64,000 nt of DNA from Nilaparvata lugens (lineage: Eukaryota > Arthropoda > Insecta > Hemiptera > Delphacidae), in NCBI RefSeq assembly GCF_014356525.2, contig NC_052508.1, positions 62,710,275-62,774,274 on the forward strand, written 5' to 3'. Each line of letters opens with the position of its first letter. Within the stretch, counting starts at the first letter, position 1. Positions 12,721 to 23,659 of this stretch are shown here, one piece after another. The translations under genes and the position numbers were made by a program. Under the pieces are notes generated by a model, which saw only the letters and a program-made list of their open reading frames with translations, had not been told where the DNA came from and made no database searches.

Positions 12721-13100
12721 ATGACGGAAACGAAAGGATAAGGAACAAGGAAAAGATGGAAAGTGAAGGATAAGAAACAAGGAGAAGATAAAAGTGAAGG
12801 ATAAGGAAGAAGGAGAAGATAAAATTAAAGAATGAGGAACATGGAGAAGATAAAAGTGAAGGATAAGGAACAAGGATAAGATAAAATTAAAGGATAAGGA
12901 ACAAGGATAAGATAAAATTAAAGAATGAGGAACAAGGAGAAGATAAAAGTGAAGGATAAGGAACAAGGATAAGATAAAATTAAAGGATAAGGAACAAGGA
13001 GAAGATAAAACTGAAGGATTAGGAAGAAGAAGAAGAAGATAAAAGTGAAGGATAAGGAACAAGGAGAAGATAAAAGTGAAGGATGGGGAAGAAGGTGGAG
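12721..13100. repeat. 31-bp purine-rich minisatellite, first locus
   Basis: About a dozen imperfect units of about 31 bases, built on GGATAAGGAACAAGGAGAAG followed by ATAAAAGTGAA. Two unit types alternate (AAAGTGAA and AAATTAAA). The array starts after ACGGAAACGAAAGGATAAGG, and the same start occurs at 18357. Confidence 0.8.
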
Positions 13101-14142
13101 ATAAAAGTGAAGAATATTATTTCGATAAGGAGGAGATTTTCGTAGAGGATATCCTAGATGAGAAAGAAGAGAAAAGAAGAGAAGAAAAGAAAAACCAAAA
13201 AGAATGGAAAAGAAACGATAGAGATAGGATGGAATGAAAGAAGGTAAAGAAGAAAGAGAAAAGGTAAACGGAAAAGGAAGGGTGGAAAATAAGAAGAGAG
13301 ATTAGACAAATTCAATGTAGATTTGAAATTGTTACTGGCGGTGAAGAATTGTGAGGTTTAAATTCGTTGGAAAGAATTGAGTTTAGATGAGTAGGGAAAA
13401 TAATATACGAATCAAAAAGGGAAGAAATTTAAAAGAAATTGAAATTTTTTTGAAATATTTTCATTATTATTATATAATACAAAATTATTATTGTTATATA
13501 GAACAGTATCATGATGGAAAAAAAAGGAAAGAACTAGAGTAGCTTAACAGCTTTGGTTGAAGTTTTACACTATTGTACATAATCATAATGAACAGATTTT
13601 ATTGTAGGCCTATTGTATATTTTATTGAATTTAATTGTACATAACTATTGAATAGATCAATAAGATTGAACATAACTTGAGAATTGATAATTGAAAGGAG
13701 AAACAGAGAAGTAAACCACGAGAAAGATAATCAGTGATCATAGGATAAATGTGTTGATAGAACTTGGAAGAGTGTTGAAAGATGAGACTCGTTAGTAGAG
13801 TAGCAACACAACACAGCTTCTCTCTCCTTGGAGCTGAAAGTCAACTTGGTTGTGCCCTGAATTGACAATCAGCTGTTTCTTTTGTTAGTCGATTATTGTC
13901 ACCCACATTATTTCATAAACAAAATCAATCGTTGGACAGGACCATGATGGGTTGTAAGTGGATATATGACGACATTGTCGAGTTCAGTAGTGGAAGAGAG
14001 AGAAATTATGAAAGGTCGGAAAGAGAGACTAGCAAGAAGCGTCAGTGAGAATAAAAGCTCCAGCATCAAGGAGGAAAAGAAGAAGAAATGGAAGTAGAAT
14101 GAGAAGAATGAGAAGATGAGGAAGAAGAAGAAGAAGAAGAAG
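13101..14142. other. Non-coding purine-rich and AT-rich sequence
   Basis: Continuing G/A-rich sequence to about 13460, then an ATT-rich patch (13460-13500), then unremarkable AT-rich DNA with no gene. Confidence 0.5.
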
Positions 14143-14338
14143 AAATAGAAGGAGCAGATAACACAATAGTGTAAGACAAAATTGAAAGAAACAGAGTATA
14201 GAAAACGTAGAACGAGAAGATGAGGAAGAAGAACAAGAACAAGAAGAAGGAAAAGAATAAGAAGAAATAGAAGGAGAAGAGAACACAATAGTGTAAGACG
14301 AAATTGAAAGGAACAGAGTATAGAAAACGTAGAAAGGA
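14143..14338. repeat. Tandem duplication of a 123-bp unit
   Basis: AATAGAAGGAG at 14143 and again at 14266 begins two copies of the same sequence. Both include AACACAATAGTGTAAGAC and AGAGTATAGAAAACGTAGAA. The linker is GAA-rich. Confidence 0.7.
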
Positions 14339-14760
14339 CCTACTCCATAATAACCAAATAATTTCTTCCACATCAAGTAAATCATATTGATATTGATGTT
14401 ATGATAGATATTCAAAGTACTGTATATTTCATCAATAAATTATAGAATGTGATAATAATTTTTTGTGGTTTATAATAGAAGAAGCAATTCCGAAATACAA
14501 GTCTACAACACGGATTTTGAAAAGCAGAAACCTGCAGCAGCAGACTACACGCGCTTCCAGAGCTGTAAAATTATGCAGGAACGTGTCTGAAAACATCCCT
14601 TTAGAAAGAGGGATGCATGTTTTGTTAAGAGATGCATACAATAGTAGCCCATCGATGCGGTAGGTCCAGGTAGAGTTGAGCAAAGATGGAGAAGAAAACG
14701 AGAAAGATAAAGGATGATGCAGAAGAAGAAGAAGAGGAAGAAGAAGAAAAAGAAGGAGGA

Positions 14761-15099
14761 AAAATTTGAGAATGGAATAGATTTGGGCCAAGCCAGTTGT
14801 TCCTTCCTAATCATATTTATATGATTTGTGATTCTGTCCACGAATAAATAAATAAAAAGGAGAAGAAGAAGAAGAAGAAGAAGAAGAAGAAGAAGAAGAA
14901 GAAGAAGAAGAAGAAGAAGAAGAAGAAGAAGAAGAAGAAGAAGAAGAAGAAGAAGAAGAAGAAGAAGAAGAAGAAGAGAAGAAGAAGAAGAAGAAGAAGA
15001 AGAAGAAGAAGAAGAAGAAGAAGAAGAAGAAGAAGAAGAAGAAGAAGAAGAAGAAGAAGAAGAAGAAGAAGAAGAGAAGAAGAAGAAGAAGAAGGAGAA
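14761..15099. repeat. Composite unit 1: dispersed element plus (GAA)n tract
   Basis: A roughly 100-bp element (14761-14860, key phrase TTTGGGCCAAGCCAGTTGTT, ending GTCCACGAATAAATAAAT) is followed by about 240 bases of almost pure GAA. It is repeated 339 bases later, so element and GAA tract were duplicated together. An inverted third copy of the element lies at 32056-32154. Confidence 0.85.
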
Positions 15100-15385
15100 A
15101 AAATTTGAGAATGGAATAGATTTGGGCCAAGCCAGTTGTTCCTTCCTAATCATATTTATATGATTTGTGATTCTGTCCACGAATAAATAAATGAATAAGT
15201 AAATAAAAAGGAGAAGAAGAAGAAGAAGAAGAAGAAGAAGAAGAAGAAGAAGAAGAAGAAGAAGAAGAAGAAGAAGAAGAAGAAGAAGAAGAAGAAGAAG
15301 GAGGAGGAGAAGAAGAAGAAGAAGAAGAAGAAGAAGAAGAAGAAGAAGAAGAAGAAGAAGAAGAACAACAACAACAACAACAACA
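15100..15385. repeat. Composite unit 2: dispersed element plus (GAA)n and (AAC)n tracts
   Basis: Second copy of the element (15100-15208), then GAA repeats with a GGAGGA interruption (15301-15306), ending in seven AAC units (about 15365-15385). It differs from unit 1 by a longer AATA tail. Confidence 0.85.
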
Positions 15386-16130
15386 AGAGGAAGGAGAAGA
15401 AGCAGAAAAAGAAGAAGTGAGAAGAGAGAAGAGACAAAATAAAGGAAGTAGATGGATGAGAAAAATGACGAAGATGAAAGAATAATATGAATTTTCGAAG
15501 AATATTTCTCCTACTAGTATATTTAATGAATGAAGCTTTTCTTCTTATTGATCAACCCGCGACTCGTTATTTATTGTTACTGTTTCAGCATACATATAAA
15601 TAAACTCTACTCATTCAATCTTGCCGGAATTTCATTTTCAATTCATTGAATACATACTTTCTGAGGTTCCAAAAGTACAAAAACATTACCTACACAGTCA
15701 TCTTAAAACAATCTACAGATCTGAACCTCTGATGAGTTTGATGAGCTAGACCACTTGTCCGCAAGCTGAATCACCTAAATTAGTGAGCACTATAAACGTG
15801 ATTCACTTCCTTTTTTCGAAATCTTTTTTTTTTGTTCTCATCAGAAGTGTTGAGATGCAGGCTGGAGCCAACAAGCTGGTGTCTAATTGCGGTCAGCTGC
15901 AATTAAGAGGCGCTCTTTCAGTAATTAGTGATCAAGGTGAAGAGATTCTCATCATTTGATGCTCTTTCCTCACTCTCAATATCCCTCTCTTCATCTCTCT
16001 ACCTTTAGTTCCTTCTCTATCCTTCCCTACTTCTCTTTGTTCCTTTATTTCAAATCTACTTCGTAGGTACTCGATCTTCTCTCTTGATCATAGTTCAATT
16101 ATTATTCTAAGCTATAAAAAATAGGCGATA
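15386..16130. other. Non-coding; a patch of ordinary complexity at 15850-15960
   Basis: Most of this is AT-rich. The patch at 15850-15960 carries CAGCTG, AATTAAGAGGCGCTCTTTC and TAATTAGTGATCAAGG. It looks like a cis-regulatory element rather than repeat, but that is only an impression. Confidence 0.35.
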
Positions 16131-16234
16131 AGATTCTCATAATATGCTTTTTTCTACAACTGCGCGTAAAGAAAGAATTTACATACTCAATTCTCCTCGA
16201 AAAACAGCTTATTTCTGAAGAGAATCTACTGTTT

Positions 16235-16336
16235 CGCTCGCTAACCATCTGCGCATGCGCAGTAGATTTTCTTTACGCTCGCTAATCATTTGCGCATGCG
16301 CAGAAGAGTTTCTTCACGCTCGCTAGTCAGCTGATG
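16235..16336. repeat. 41-bp tandem repeat with NRF1/Ewg-type palindromes
   Basis: CGCTCGCTAA-type starts occur at 16235, 16276 and 16317. The first two units contain the 12-base palindrome TGCGCATGCGCA (16250-16261 and 16291-16302), which matches the NRF1 (Drosophila Ewg) consensus. The third unit has lost it. Confidence 0.75.
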
Positions 16337-16517
16337 ATAAGCAGCTCGCCAAAAGACAAACCACTCTCGGTCAGATCTTAACCTAAAAAGTCGGTAATTG
16401 TACCGATTATACAGCCATGACGGATATCAGTGTAGACGAATTATCATAAACTCCGCCAGATATAAAAGTGATTTAACAAGTTTGTGCAGTTGTAGAAAAA
16501 TTTTTGTATGTAATTCG

Positions 16518-16615
16518 CGCATAATGCTTCTTTATCGCTCTTGCAAAAGCAAAAGCTCCGCATCGCGTCGCGTGATAACTGTTTTGCGCGAGCGATAAAG
16601 TTGCGCATTACGCTC
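16518..16615. repeat. Imperfect inverted repeat, transposon-like
   Basis: GCGCATAATGCTTCTTTATC near the left end pairs with GATAAAGTTGCGCATTACGC near the right end. A short CG-rich loop separates them. With the neighbouring 41-bp repeats this looks like a degraded inverted-repeat element. Confidence 0.45.
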
Positions 16616-17129
16616 TTAATACATAAATAGCTATTTCATTTCTCTTTGGTTCACTCTTTTTCATTTTTTACTTACCTTCTGTTAATTTCTTACAATTTCA
16701 CTTCGGATTATATGTATTCACTGTTTGTATTCTCTCCAAGTTATTTCTATTCTTCTAATGAAATCTCTGCAGTCCTAAGTTTTGATAGAATTATTTTTTT
16801 ATCTCAATCTTATAATCTTTGTTGTACAGTGTTCTAGTTTTACTTATAACTATTGTATTAGAGAGTTGAGTGTAAGAGTGGGCCGGCTGCGCCCTAACTT
16901 TACCCTCCTAAGTTTTGTAATAAGGGCTGCTAATCGATCAATCAGTCTCTTATCATTCACCGTAAGTGACATATTATTCGGACAAATTACTGTATTTTAA
17001 TTTACTGTAAATTATTATTCACGAAGCTATCGAACTACAAAACTACTAATTTGGGAAAAATAAATCTTATCCAAATGTTCTAATTATTCCCAACCAGAAT
17101 TACTATTAAATATAAAGAAAATAAAAATC
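16616..17129. other. Non-coding, T-rich, nothing recognised
   Basis: Short T-rich frames only; no conserved protein sequence. Confidence 0.5.
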
Positions 17130-17210
17130 TCAGTACCCTTTTTTTTGAAATATCTTATCACAACATGTTTCGGACATTTATGCCATTTTCAAGTCAAAGT
17201 CAAGTCTTGA
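17130..17210. mobile_element. Possible Penelope-like element fragment
   Basis: The phrase ACATGTTTCGGACATTTATG followed by CCATTTTCAAG is of the kind found at ends of Penelope-like elements, as I remember it. No reverse transcriptase frame is attached. The family is uncertain. Confidence 0.35.
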
Positions 17211-18356
17211 GAATTACTATTCTACAGAAATGGAATTAAAAAACCGCTTTTCACGATCTAAGTATATATGCAATTTTCAATCGAAAGTCAATCAATGCGA
17301 GCTGGGGAGTATCATCAAGGGTTCAATAGCAATGGAATACAATTATTTCTCTTCCATTTTTTCATCTCCCTCCACCTCTTTCATCCAATTCTTCACCTTC
17401 TTTCCCATTTTCTTTATCTTCCTCATTCTCATTTTCTTCTCCACTCATCCAAAGCGTGAGATTTTCTTATATTCTCGTTCGATGACCACAATCCTACATG
17501 AGATGATAATGATAGTTAGTGCAAGATGAAGAACAAGAATAGAGTATGGGGAGGAGAGAGAGAAAGAGGGGAAGGCGGAAAAGAAGAGAGATAAAAAGTC
17601 AAATGGTACCCTGCTAATTAGGAGAGGGAAAATTATTATGCGGTGAAGATGCACCACAATAATTTCTCGTCTCTGGATTTCCCTCTTATCCATCCTCCTC
17701 CTCCTCCTTCCCCCTAATCATCACTAAGCCAAGAAGAGCACTTATTATCACTTTGACCACAGAGGGCCCGAAACTGGAGACGAGGAGAAAAAAATTGAGA
17801 GAGTGAGAGAGTTTCGTGTGTAATTTTGAAAGAGCGAGCACAATTTCGCCCCATGAAGAACTAAGCACTAAGCAACAGCAGCAGCAGCACACAGTAATTT
17901 GTTTGATTTCGGCGCCACTATTCTCTCTCTATGTTTGCACTGCTCTCCTGTCTTCCGTCCTCTACTGTTCTGATCGTTTTCTCCCTCTCAATTCCGTAAA
18001 CAATATTGTATGCAATGTATGAAGCATTATTTTATTTATTTATAGTTTTCAAACAGAGCACTGTTTGGGAGTAAAGAACTAAGGAAACTCCTTGTACTAT
18101 TTTCCTCCCAAATTTAGATGAGCTAATCTAATTAACTAATCATGTGTGAACACACATGATTATAGTTTAAACACTCACTTTGGAGACAAAGTCTGACAAA
18201 CTATACGCTGAAACAAGCCATCATAGTTTAGCAACAACTATTCAACTATTATACATGAAAAAGGAAGTAGTAAATAGAAGGAGAAGGAGGAGGAAGAGGA
18301 GGAGGAGGAGTAGACGGAGGAAAAGGAGAAGAAGAAGAAGAAACGAAATGATGCCG
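17211..18356. other. Non-coding; CT- and GA-rich stretches, no gene
   Basis: Pyrimidine-rich (17340-17450) and purine-rich (17540-17600) stretches are separated by an ordinary-complexity patch at 17700-17780. A palindrome ATCATGTGT/ACACATGAT sits at about 18140-18163. No supported frame. Confidence 0.5.
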
Positions 18357-18465
18357 GAAACGAAAGGATAAGGAACAAGGAAAATATGAAAGTGAAGGAT
18401 AAGAAACAAGGAGAAGATAAAAGTGAAGGGTAAGGAACAAGGATAAGATAAAAGTGAAGGATTGG
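18357..18465. repeat. 31-bp purine-rich minisatellite, second locus
   Basis: Begins CCGGAAACGAAAGGATAAGG and carries about three units of the same 31-base repeat as 12721-13100. The shared left boundary implies copying between the two places, 5.6 kb apart. Confidence 0.75.
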
Positions 18466-18752
18466 GAAGAAGAAGAAGAAGATGGAGAAGAAGAAGAAGA
18501 AGAAGAAGAAGAAGAGAAGAAGAAGAAGAAGAAGATAGAGAAGAAGAAGAAGAAGAAGAGAAGAAGAAGAGAAGAAGAAGAAGAAGAAGAAGAAGAAGAA
18601 GAAGAAGAAGAAGAAGAAGAGAAGAAGAGAAGAAGAAGAAGAAGAAGAAGAAGGAGAAGAAGAAGAAGGAGGAGGAGAAGAAGAAGAAAAAGAATAAGAG
18701 AAAGGAAGAAAGAGAAGAAGATGAACAATAAGAGAAAGAAGGAGAAGAAAAA
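18466..18752. repeat. (GAA)n/(GGA)n microsatellite
   Basis: Nearly continuous GAA with AGAG and GGA interruptions. The Glu/Lys/Arg and Phe/Ser/Leu frames it generates on both strands are artefacts of the repeat. Confidence 0.9.
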
Positions 18753-21503
18753 GAGTAAAACAGTGCAAGAATGGGGCGTTCTACCTGAAAAGAACATCCG
18801 GTCCATCTATCTCTTATCGGTGTTGAACACACAAAAAACGGTGGAAAAAAATTAGTGATACAGTGACATTATTATAGCAGCAGGACCGAAATGTACATTC
18901 GAACTACGGACCCGACTCATTTGTAAACATTATCCCCTCTCCACCCCCCCCCCTGACCAGAGTAAACAGTTTTATAAAAGTTTACGTTTACGACACTTTT
19001 TAATGGTCTCCGACAATGAATAGCCTGCATTCATAGTGGAAGAGGCAAATCAAACGATAATACTGTTCATTTGAACAGATGGAAGAAATTAAGATTACCT
19101 GCGACTTTGTCAACATTAAGAACAGAGAAGGTATTCTTCGAGGTAATAGGGTTTTATTTTTTCGGGGAAACGAATGTGTAAATAGGGCTGATGGACGAGA
19201 AACTGTTGAATGATACGGCTGATTGTTGGATAAACAGAGAAATGTGTAGGTGAGGTACGATAATCATTATCAACTCGAAAAATTATTCAGTTTATACGTA
19301 GTGGAAAGTGTCTAGTTATAGTTGGAGATCAATAAAGAAATGTTAGACGTCAATATTTCATTCATTCATTCGTAGACATTACATACAGTTCGGGTGAAAA
19401 TAACAGGTATTACACAAAAACTGCTAATAACCCTAATTTGGAATAAACAGTGTAGAGGTTAAGTAGATTGAATAATTTCATCCACTCATAATTTCAACTA
19501 AAAGATTTATCAACTGGAAGTTTAATTCCTCTGATCTATAAACTTTTGAACAAGATATTAGAGAAATTGCACCAAAATAATTTATTGGACTATACTCGCA
19601 TTGATTTGATGATTGAATTCGATTATCAAAATCGGAAATAATATCTGGTTCATCTCCAATTGTTGACAAAGAAAACTGAAGATTTGTCCTACAATTCATG
19701 AAAGATAACAAATGTAATTACCGATTGTCTCTGAAGTAATAGGCAGAGAAAATGTAATTAGAATCCAGTTGAATGGAGTTTCCGTTCACAGGATGACACT
19801 CCAATCACGAATGTAAAGAACGGAGAAGAAAGCGACTGAAACGGAGAATAAAGACAGTAAGATAGAAGAAGATGGAAAAGTGTAAAAGTGTTATTGTTGA
19901 AAGTAACGGCGTAAGTCGTTTAGCAGAAATTGAGAGAAGATTTGTCAAAGATGGAAATTGTGATCGATTGCCAGCTACTTTTCAATATTGTACTTATTTG
20001 CCATCTCCTCCTTTTTCTTCCTCTTCATTCACTTTCCCTCTTCATATCTTTCCTTCCTATCTTTTCTCTCTGCATCTCTGCTGTTTTGCATCTCTTTCTT
20101 TCGTTTTGCATCTCTGCACTTCTATGCCGATCCTCCTGTCTTTCCAACATTTTCCTCTTTATTTACCACACTCTTTCCCGCCTCATCCCATCACACTCTC
20201 TTTGTTCGTCTTGTACCTGAATCTGCAAAACATGTAAACAAAAGGAGACCCTTCCGGCTTTGTTTCGTCCAGCCCTTTGTCCTCCACTATTTTTGTTTCC
20301 GAGCCCAACCTTCAAAATTCACAGAAAGCCCTCCAAATCCTTCCTCGGATGAATAAACACTGCACATTTTTGGCCCTTTCGGCATCTGCAAAACTATACT
20401 GCAGCTTATTAGTTCTGGAAGTACTTTATTGTCTTCCAAAGTTGTTTGAGGAAATTTTCTATGAAGCTTGAAAAGCATGTTTTTATGTTGACTTGGACGT
20501 GTTTATTCAACATGGTATTTCTAGAGACTCAACATATTCAGTAATTCTCCTCGGTTCTGATTGAATGAAAACAACATTCATGACAATGTTCTCTACTGCT
20601 AAGGGCGAAATTCTCATTATTGTTTAGAATATTGTTTTACATGTTCATTGTTTCAGACTTCTTAAGAATTCTGGAGATTATGAATACTATGTGTAAAAAC
20701 CAGTGGAATGTCGGGATGTCATCAAAGCATAGAAAAAGCAAATAATACTGAATAGGCTTAGTTCTTTCATGATCAAAGTTTGAAACCTTCAACATTTTGT
20801 ATTTCTCTTCTCGGTATTGTTCTCCTTATTTCCCCTTATCATCGTTTTCTTCCATATCCTCTGCTGTTTCATCATCCCTGTCATCCACCTTCTTCTTCGA
20901 TTTCCTCCATCTCTTTTCATTCCTTCATCAATTTACTGAATTCAGGAGAGCCACCACAACAATTTGCTTACATCCTGAGGCCTTTTTGCCGACCCAGCAA
21001 TAATTAGACTACTTTGTACCCCATTAATGTGCCTCTGTCGCCTCCACCACAAGTGGGGTCTCCCGCCAAAAAGCCAGACTCCTACTTCTTCCTGCTCCTC
21101 TTCTTTTCATCCTTCTTCCTTCATTCACTCTCCCTCTTCCTCATCTTGTACCTCCTCTTCAAGTCCTGCAAACATCCAATTTCGATGACTGCAACAATTT
21201 CTCGCCAATTATTTCCACAGGTTTTGTTGCGTGCCGGTCGCCTAATAACTGATATTTTTGTCGGTGATTAGAAGATGGAGAAGAAGGTAACCGTCGATGA
21301 AGTCTATGGGAAATTAGAGTGGTGGCGCCACACACGAAAAGCAAAGTCATCAGAACCAACGAATCGAATTAAGCGATTTGAGTCGTTGAGTGTTTGAAAA
21401 ATACGTTAGAATTAGATACAGTAAAGTTGAGAAATTAAACCTCGGTGATTTAGAACTCTAGAGAGGTGAATTTGAAAATGTTTTCATGAGAGAGAAATGA
21501 CAT
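18753..21503. other. Non-coding; pyrimidine-rich stretches, no gene
   Basis: A C13-type run lies at about 18943-18955. CT-rich DNA occurs at 20000-20210 and 20800-20935. A more complex patch at 20940-21065 includes CAGCAATAATTAGAC. Frames here are low-complexity or random. Confidence 0.5.
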
Positions 21504-21662
21504 TAAGTGCCGTTTTCACAGTGACAGTTGAAACTAAATTCAATTTCAAACTGGATTAAATCGATATCAAGCCTCGTTTGTTATAATAAGGTTCATCTCG
21601 AGTTTTAGCCACCAGGTGAGTAGATTCAGTTTAAGCTTTGACTGTGGTGCAAACGGCCCTTA
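21504..21662. mobile_element. Short inverted-repeat element (MITE-like, ~159 bp)
   Basis: The left end TAAGTGCCGTTTTCACAGTG matches the reverse complement of the right end, TAAGGGCCGTTTGCACCACA. Similarity continues inward through TTTCAA/TTTAAACTGAAT-type sequence. There is no coding capacity. Confidence 0.6.
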
Positions 21663-23605
21663 TAGTGACTAAAAATCAGAATGAGTATCTGAGAGAATGA
21701 GAACTGATTATCCACTAAAATCTATAAAATAAGTGAGCTATACAATGAGGGTGCAAGAAGAATACTATCCAAGAAGCAGAGTGAAAGAAACAAATAGGAG
21801 AGGAATAGAGGGGGAAAGCAATGTAGGGAATCACTTATCAAATTGAACAGAAACAAAGATGAATTAAGTCAAAAATGAACATTATGTAAGGAAATAGCGA
21901 TCAGACGTAGTTTAAAGACTGAAATCAGTAATCAAATCGAAAAAATAGGGAACAAGATTGAATATTACGTAAGAAGATAGATTGGAACGTAAATTTGGGA
22001 TTGAAATCACTAATCAACATAAAAAACTACACAAAACCGAAAGTCGAATGAAGTCACTAATCAGAGTGAATCACCGAAACACCGGAAAGCTTTGAGAGTT
22101 TCAGATTCGACGCTAATTTCTTCGAAACTTGATTCACTTCGTATCTGGGGCCGAGAAACATGCAAGACGATTATGCTATTATTTGTTGGGCGATCTGTTA
22201 TTAAAAACGTATCACGTGAGAGAGAAACGGAGAGAGACATGGTGAGAGGGAGACCGAGGGACGAGCCTCGAGTCAAATCGAGACCTTGATTGTAGTCCAG
22301 GAAAGGTCTTCAATCGACCGCTAATTATCGACAATTAAGATGGGAAGGAATAGCCTTCAACACACCACCGCCTATCGAATATATATCGAGGATCACATGT
22401 TGATAATCGTATAATCGATAGTAGATTTATATCGATCGTGGAATTAAACAGATAACCGAATGTTTTGCATGAATAATTCTGATGATGCATCAGATCGTAT
22501 GTAGTCTACTTATTTTATTCAATATTAGTATAATGTATAATAAAGAAATCTATCTACTCGGCTGACGGCCTCGGCTAAACCTAAAGAACTTTTATTTATG
22601 ATGAAAAGAATGCTTGTTCAATTTATTTGTAAAATTTAGTTGAGATGAATTGAATTGGAGGTATTATTTTCATTTTTGTAATGTTGAAAAAAGTGCAAAA
22701 AAAGTTCTGTTCTATTCTATATATTCTATTCTAGTCTACGTATTGAGTGCTGAAAACTGTATTCAATGAAACCACTAAACAAAATATTCACCACTTTTGG
22801 AAAACTATCAAGAACGTTTCTATTTGAGCTGAGATGATGCTGAAATGTTATTATATTATTTGATAATTGACAATATTTCAAAGATGAATGAAAAATTACA
22901 TGGAAGGTTGATGGGAGTTTATGAATGAAATCAGCTTCACATTTGAAGTCTCATAGGATTGATGGTGATCCAAATGAGAATACAGTTCATATAAAAATTC
23001 ATCCTCCATTTTCGAAGCCAAGTATCCCTTCACAAGAACTCGCTTCACAGATAGTTGACCACTACCATTTTAGTTTGGGTCTGTGTGTGATTGTGTTGTG
23101 AGAGAGAGGAACACAGAGGGAGATGGAGAGGGTGAGAGAGGAAGATAGTATGTGTAGTGCTTTATAGACAAAGCGTCAATTAAATGATGATTGCTTTTAA
23201 AAGGACGTGGCTAGTACTTGAAGCGCATTTCGTAATTAGTGCCGTGACTTCTAATAGAAATTACCTGTTTCCGGCGGCTATGCTCTCACAACAGAGACAG
23301 AGAAGGGAAGGGAGAGAGAGAGAATGATGGGGATGGGAAGAGAAAAGCATGGCATGTTGTCCTCTTCGCTGCTAGCTAGCTTCCCACTAATTTCCAACCG
23401 TTCGCTTTGCTCTATTATAGGGCGACGCCATTTGTTTTATTCCCTGCTCCAATATTATTAGTTTAATAGCATTTCGAATTCCTGGCTAAAAAGAGTACAA
23501 TGCTGAAACAATCTTTTCTAGATACAGTGCGATGGGGAAAAGTTGTCTAAATACAGTGGAATTGGAAAGAGTTGTCAAAATAAATAAGAGTTGAAAGAGT
23601 TGTTT
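21663..23605. other. Non-coding; possible LINE 3' end and a regulatory-looking patch
   Basis: At 22540-22735 a stretch with CTCGGCTGACGGCCTCGGCT ends in a TTCTA-type tail (about 22707-22735), like a retroelement 3' end. At 23185-23290, TAATTAGTGCCGTGAC and AATTACCTGTTTCCGGCGGC form a complex patch. GA-rich runs lie at 23098-23145 and 23290-23345. Confidence 0.4.
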
Positions 23606-23606
23606 A

Positions 23607-23658
<52 letters not shown>

Positions 23659-23659
23659 A
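23606..23659. repeat. (AAAT)n microsatellite
   Basis: About 13 uninterrupted AAAT units. Confidence 0.9.

Noticed and set aside
12481..13062. 193-residue hydrophobic frame resembling a membrane protein
   Set aside because: Repeated ILHFYLL-type units come from the 31-bp minisatellite read on the minus strand.
14545..15437. Long Ser/Phe/Leu-rich open frames on the minus strand
   Set aside because: They are translations of the GAA/TTC tracts; every frame stays open because the repeat has no stop on that strand.
18238..18855. Overlapping 130-196-residue frames on both strands
   Set aside because: Pure microsatellite translation (poly-Glu/Lys/Arg or poly-Phe/Ser/Leu); no domain.
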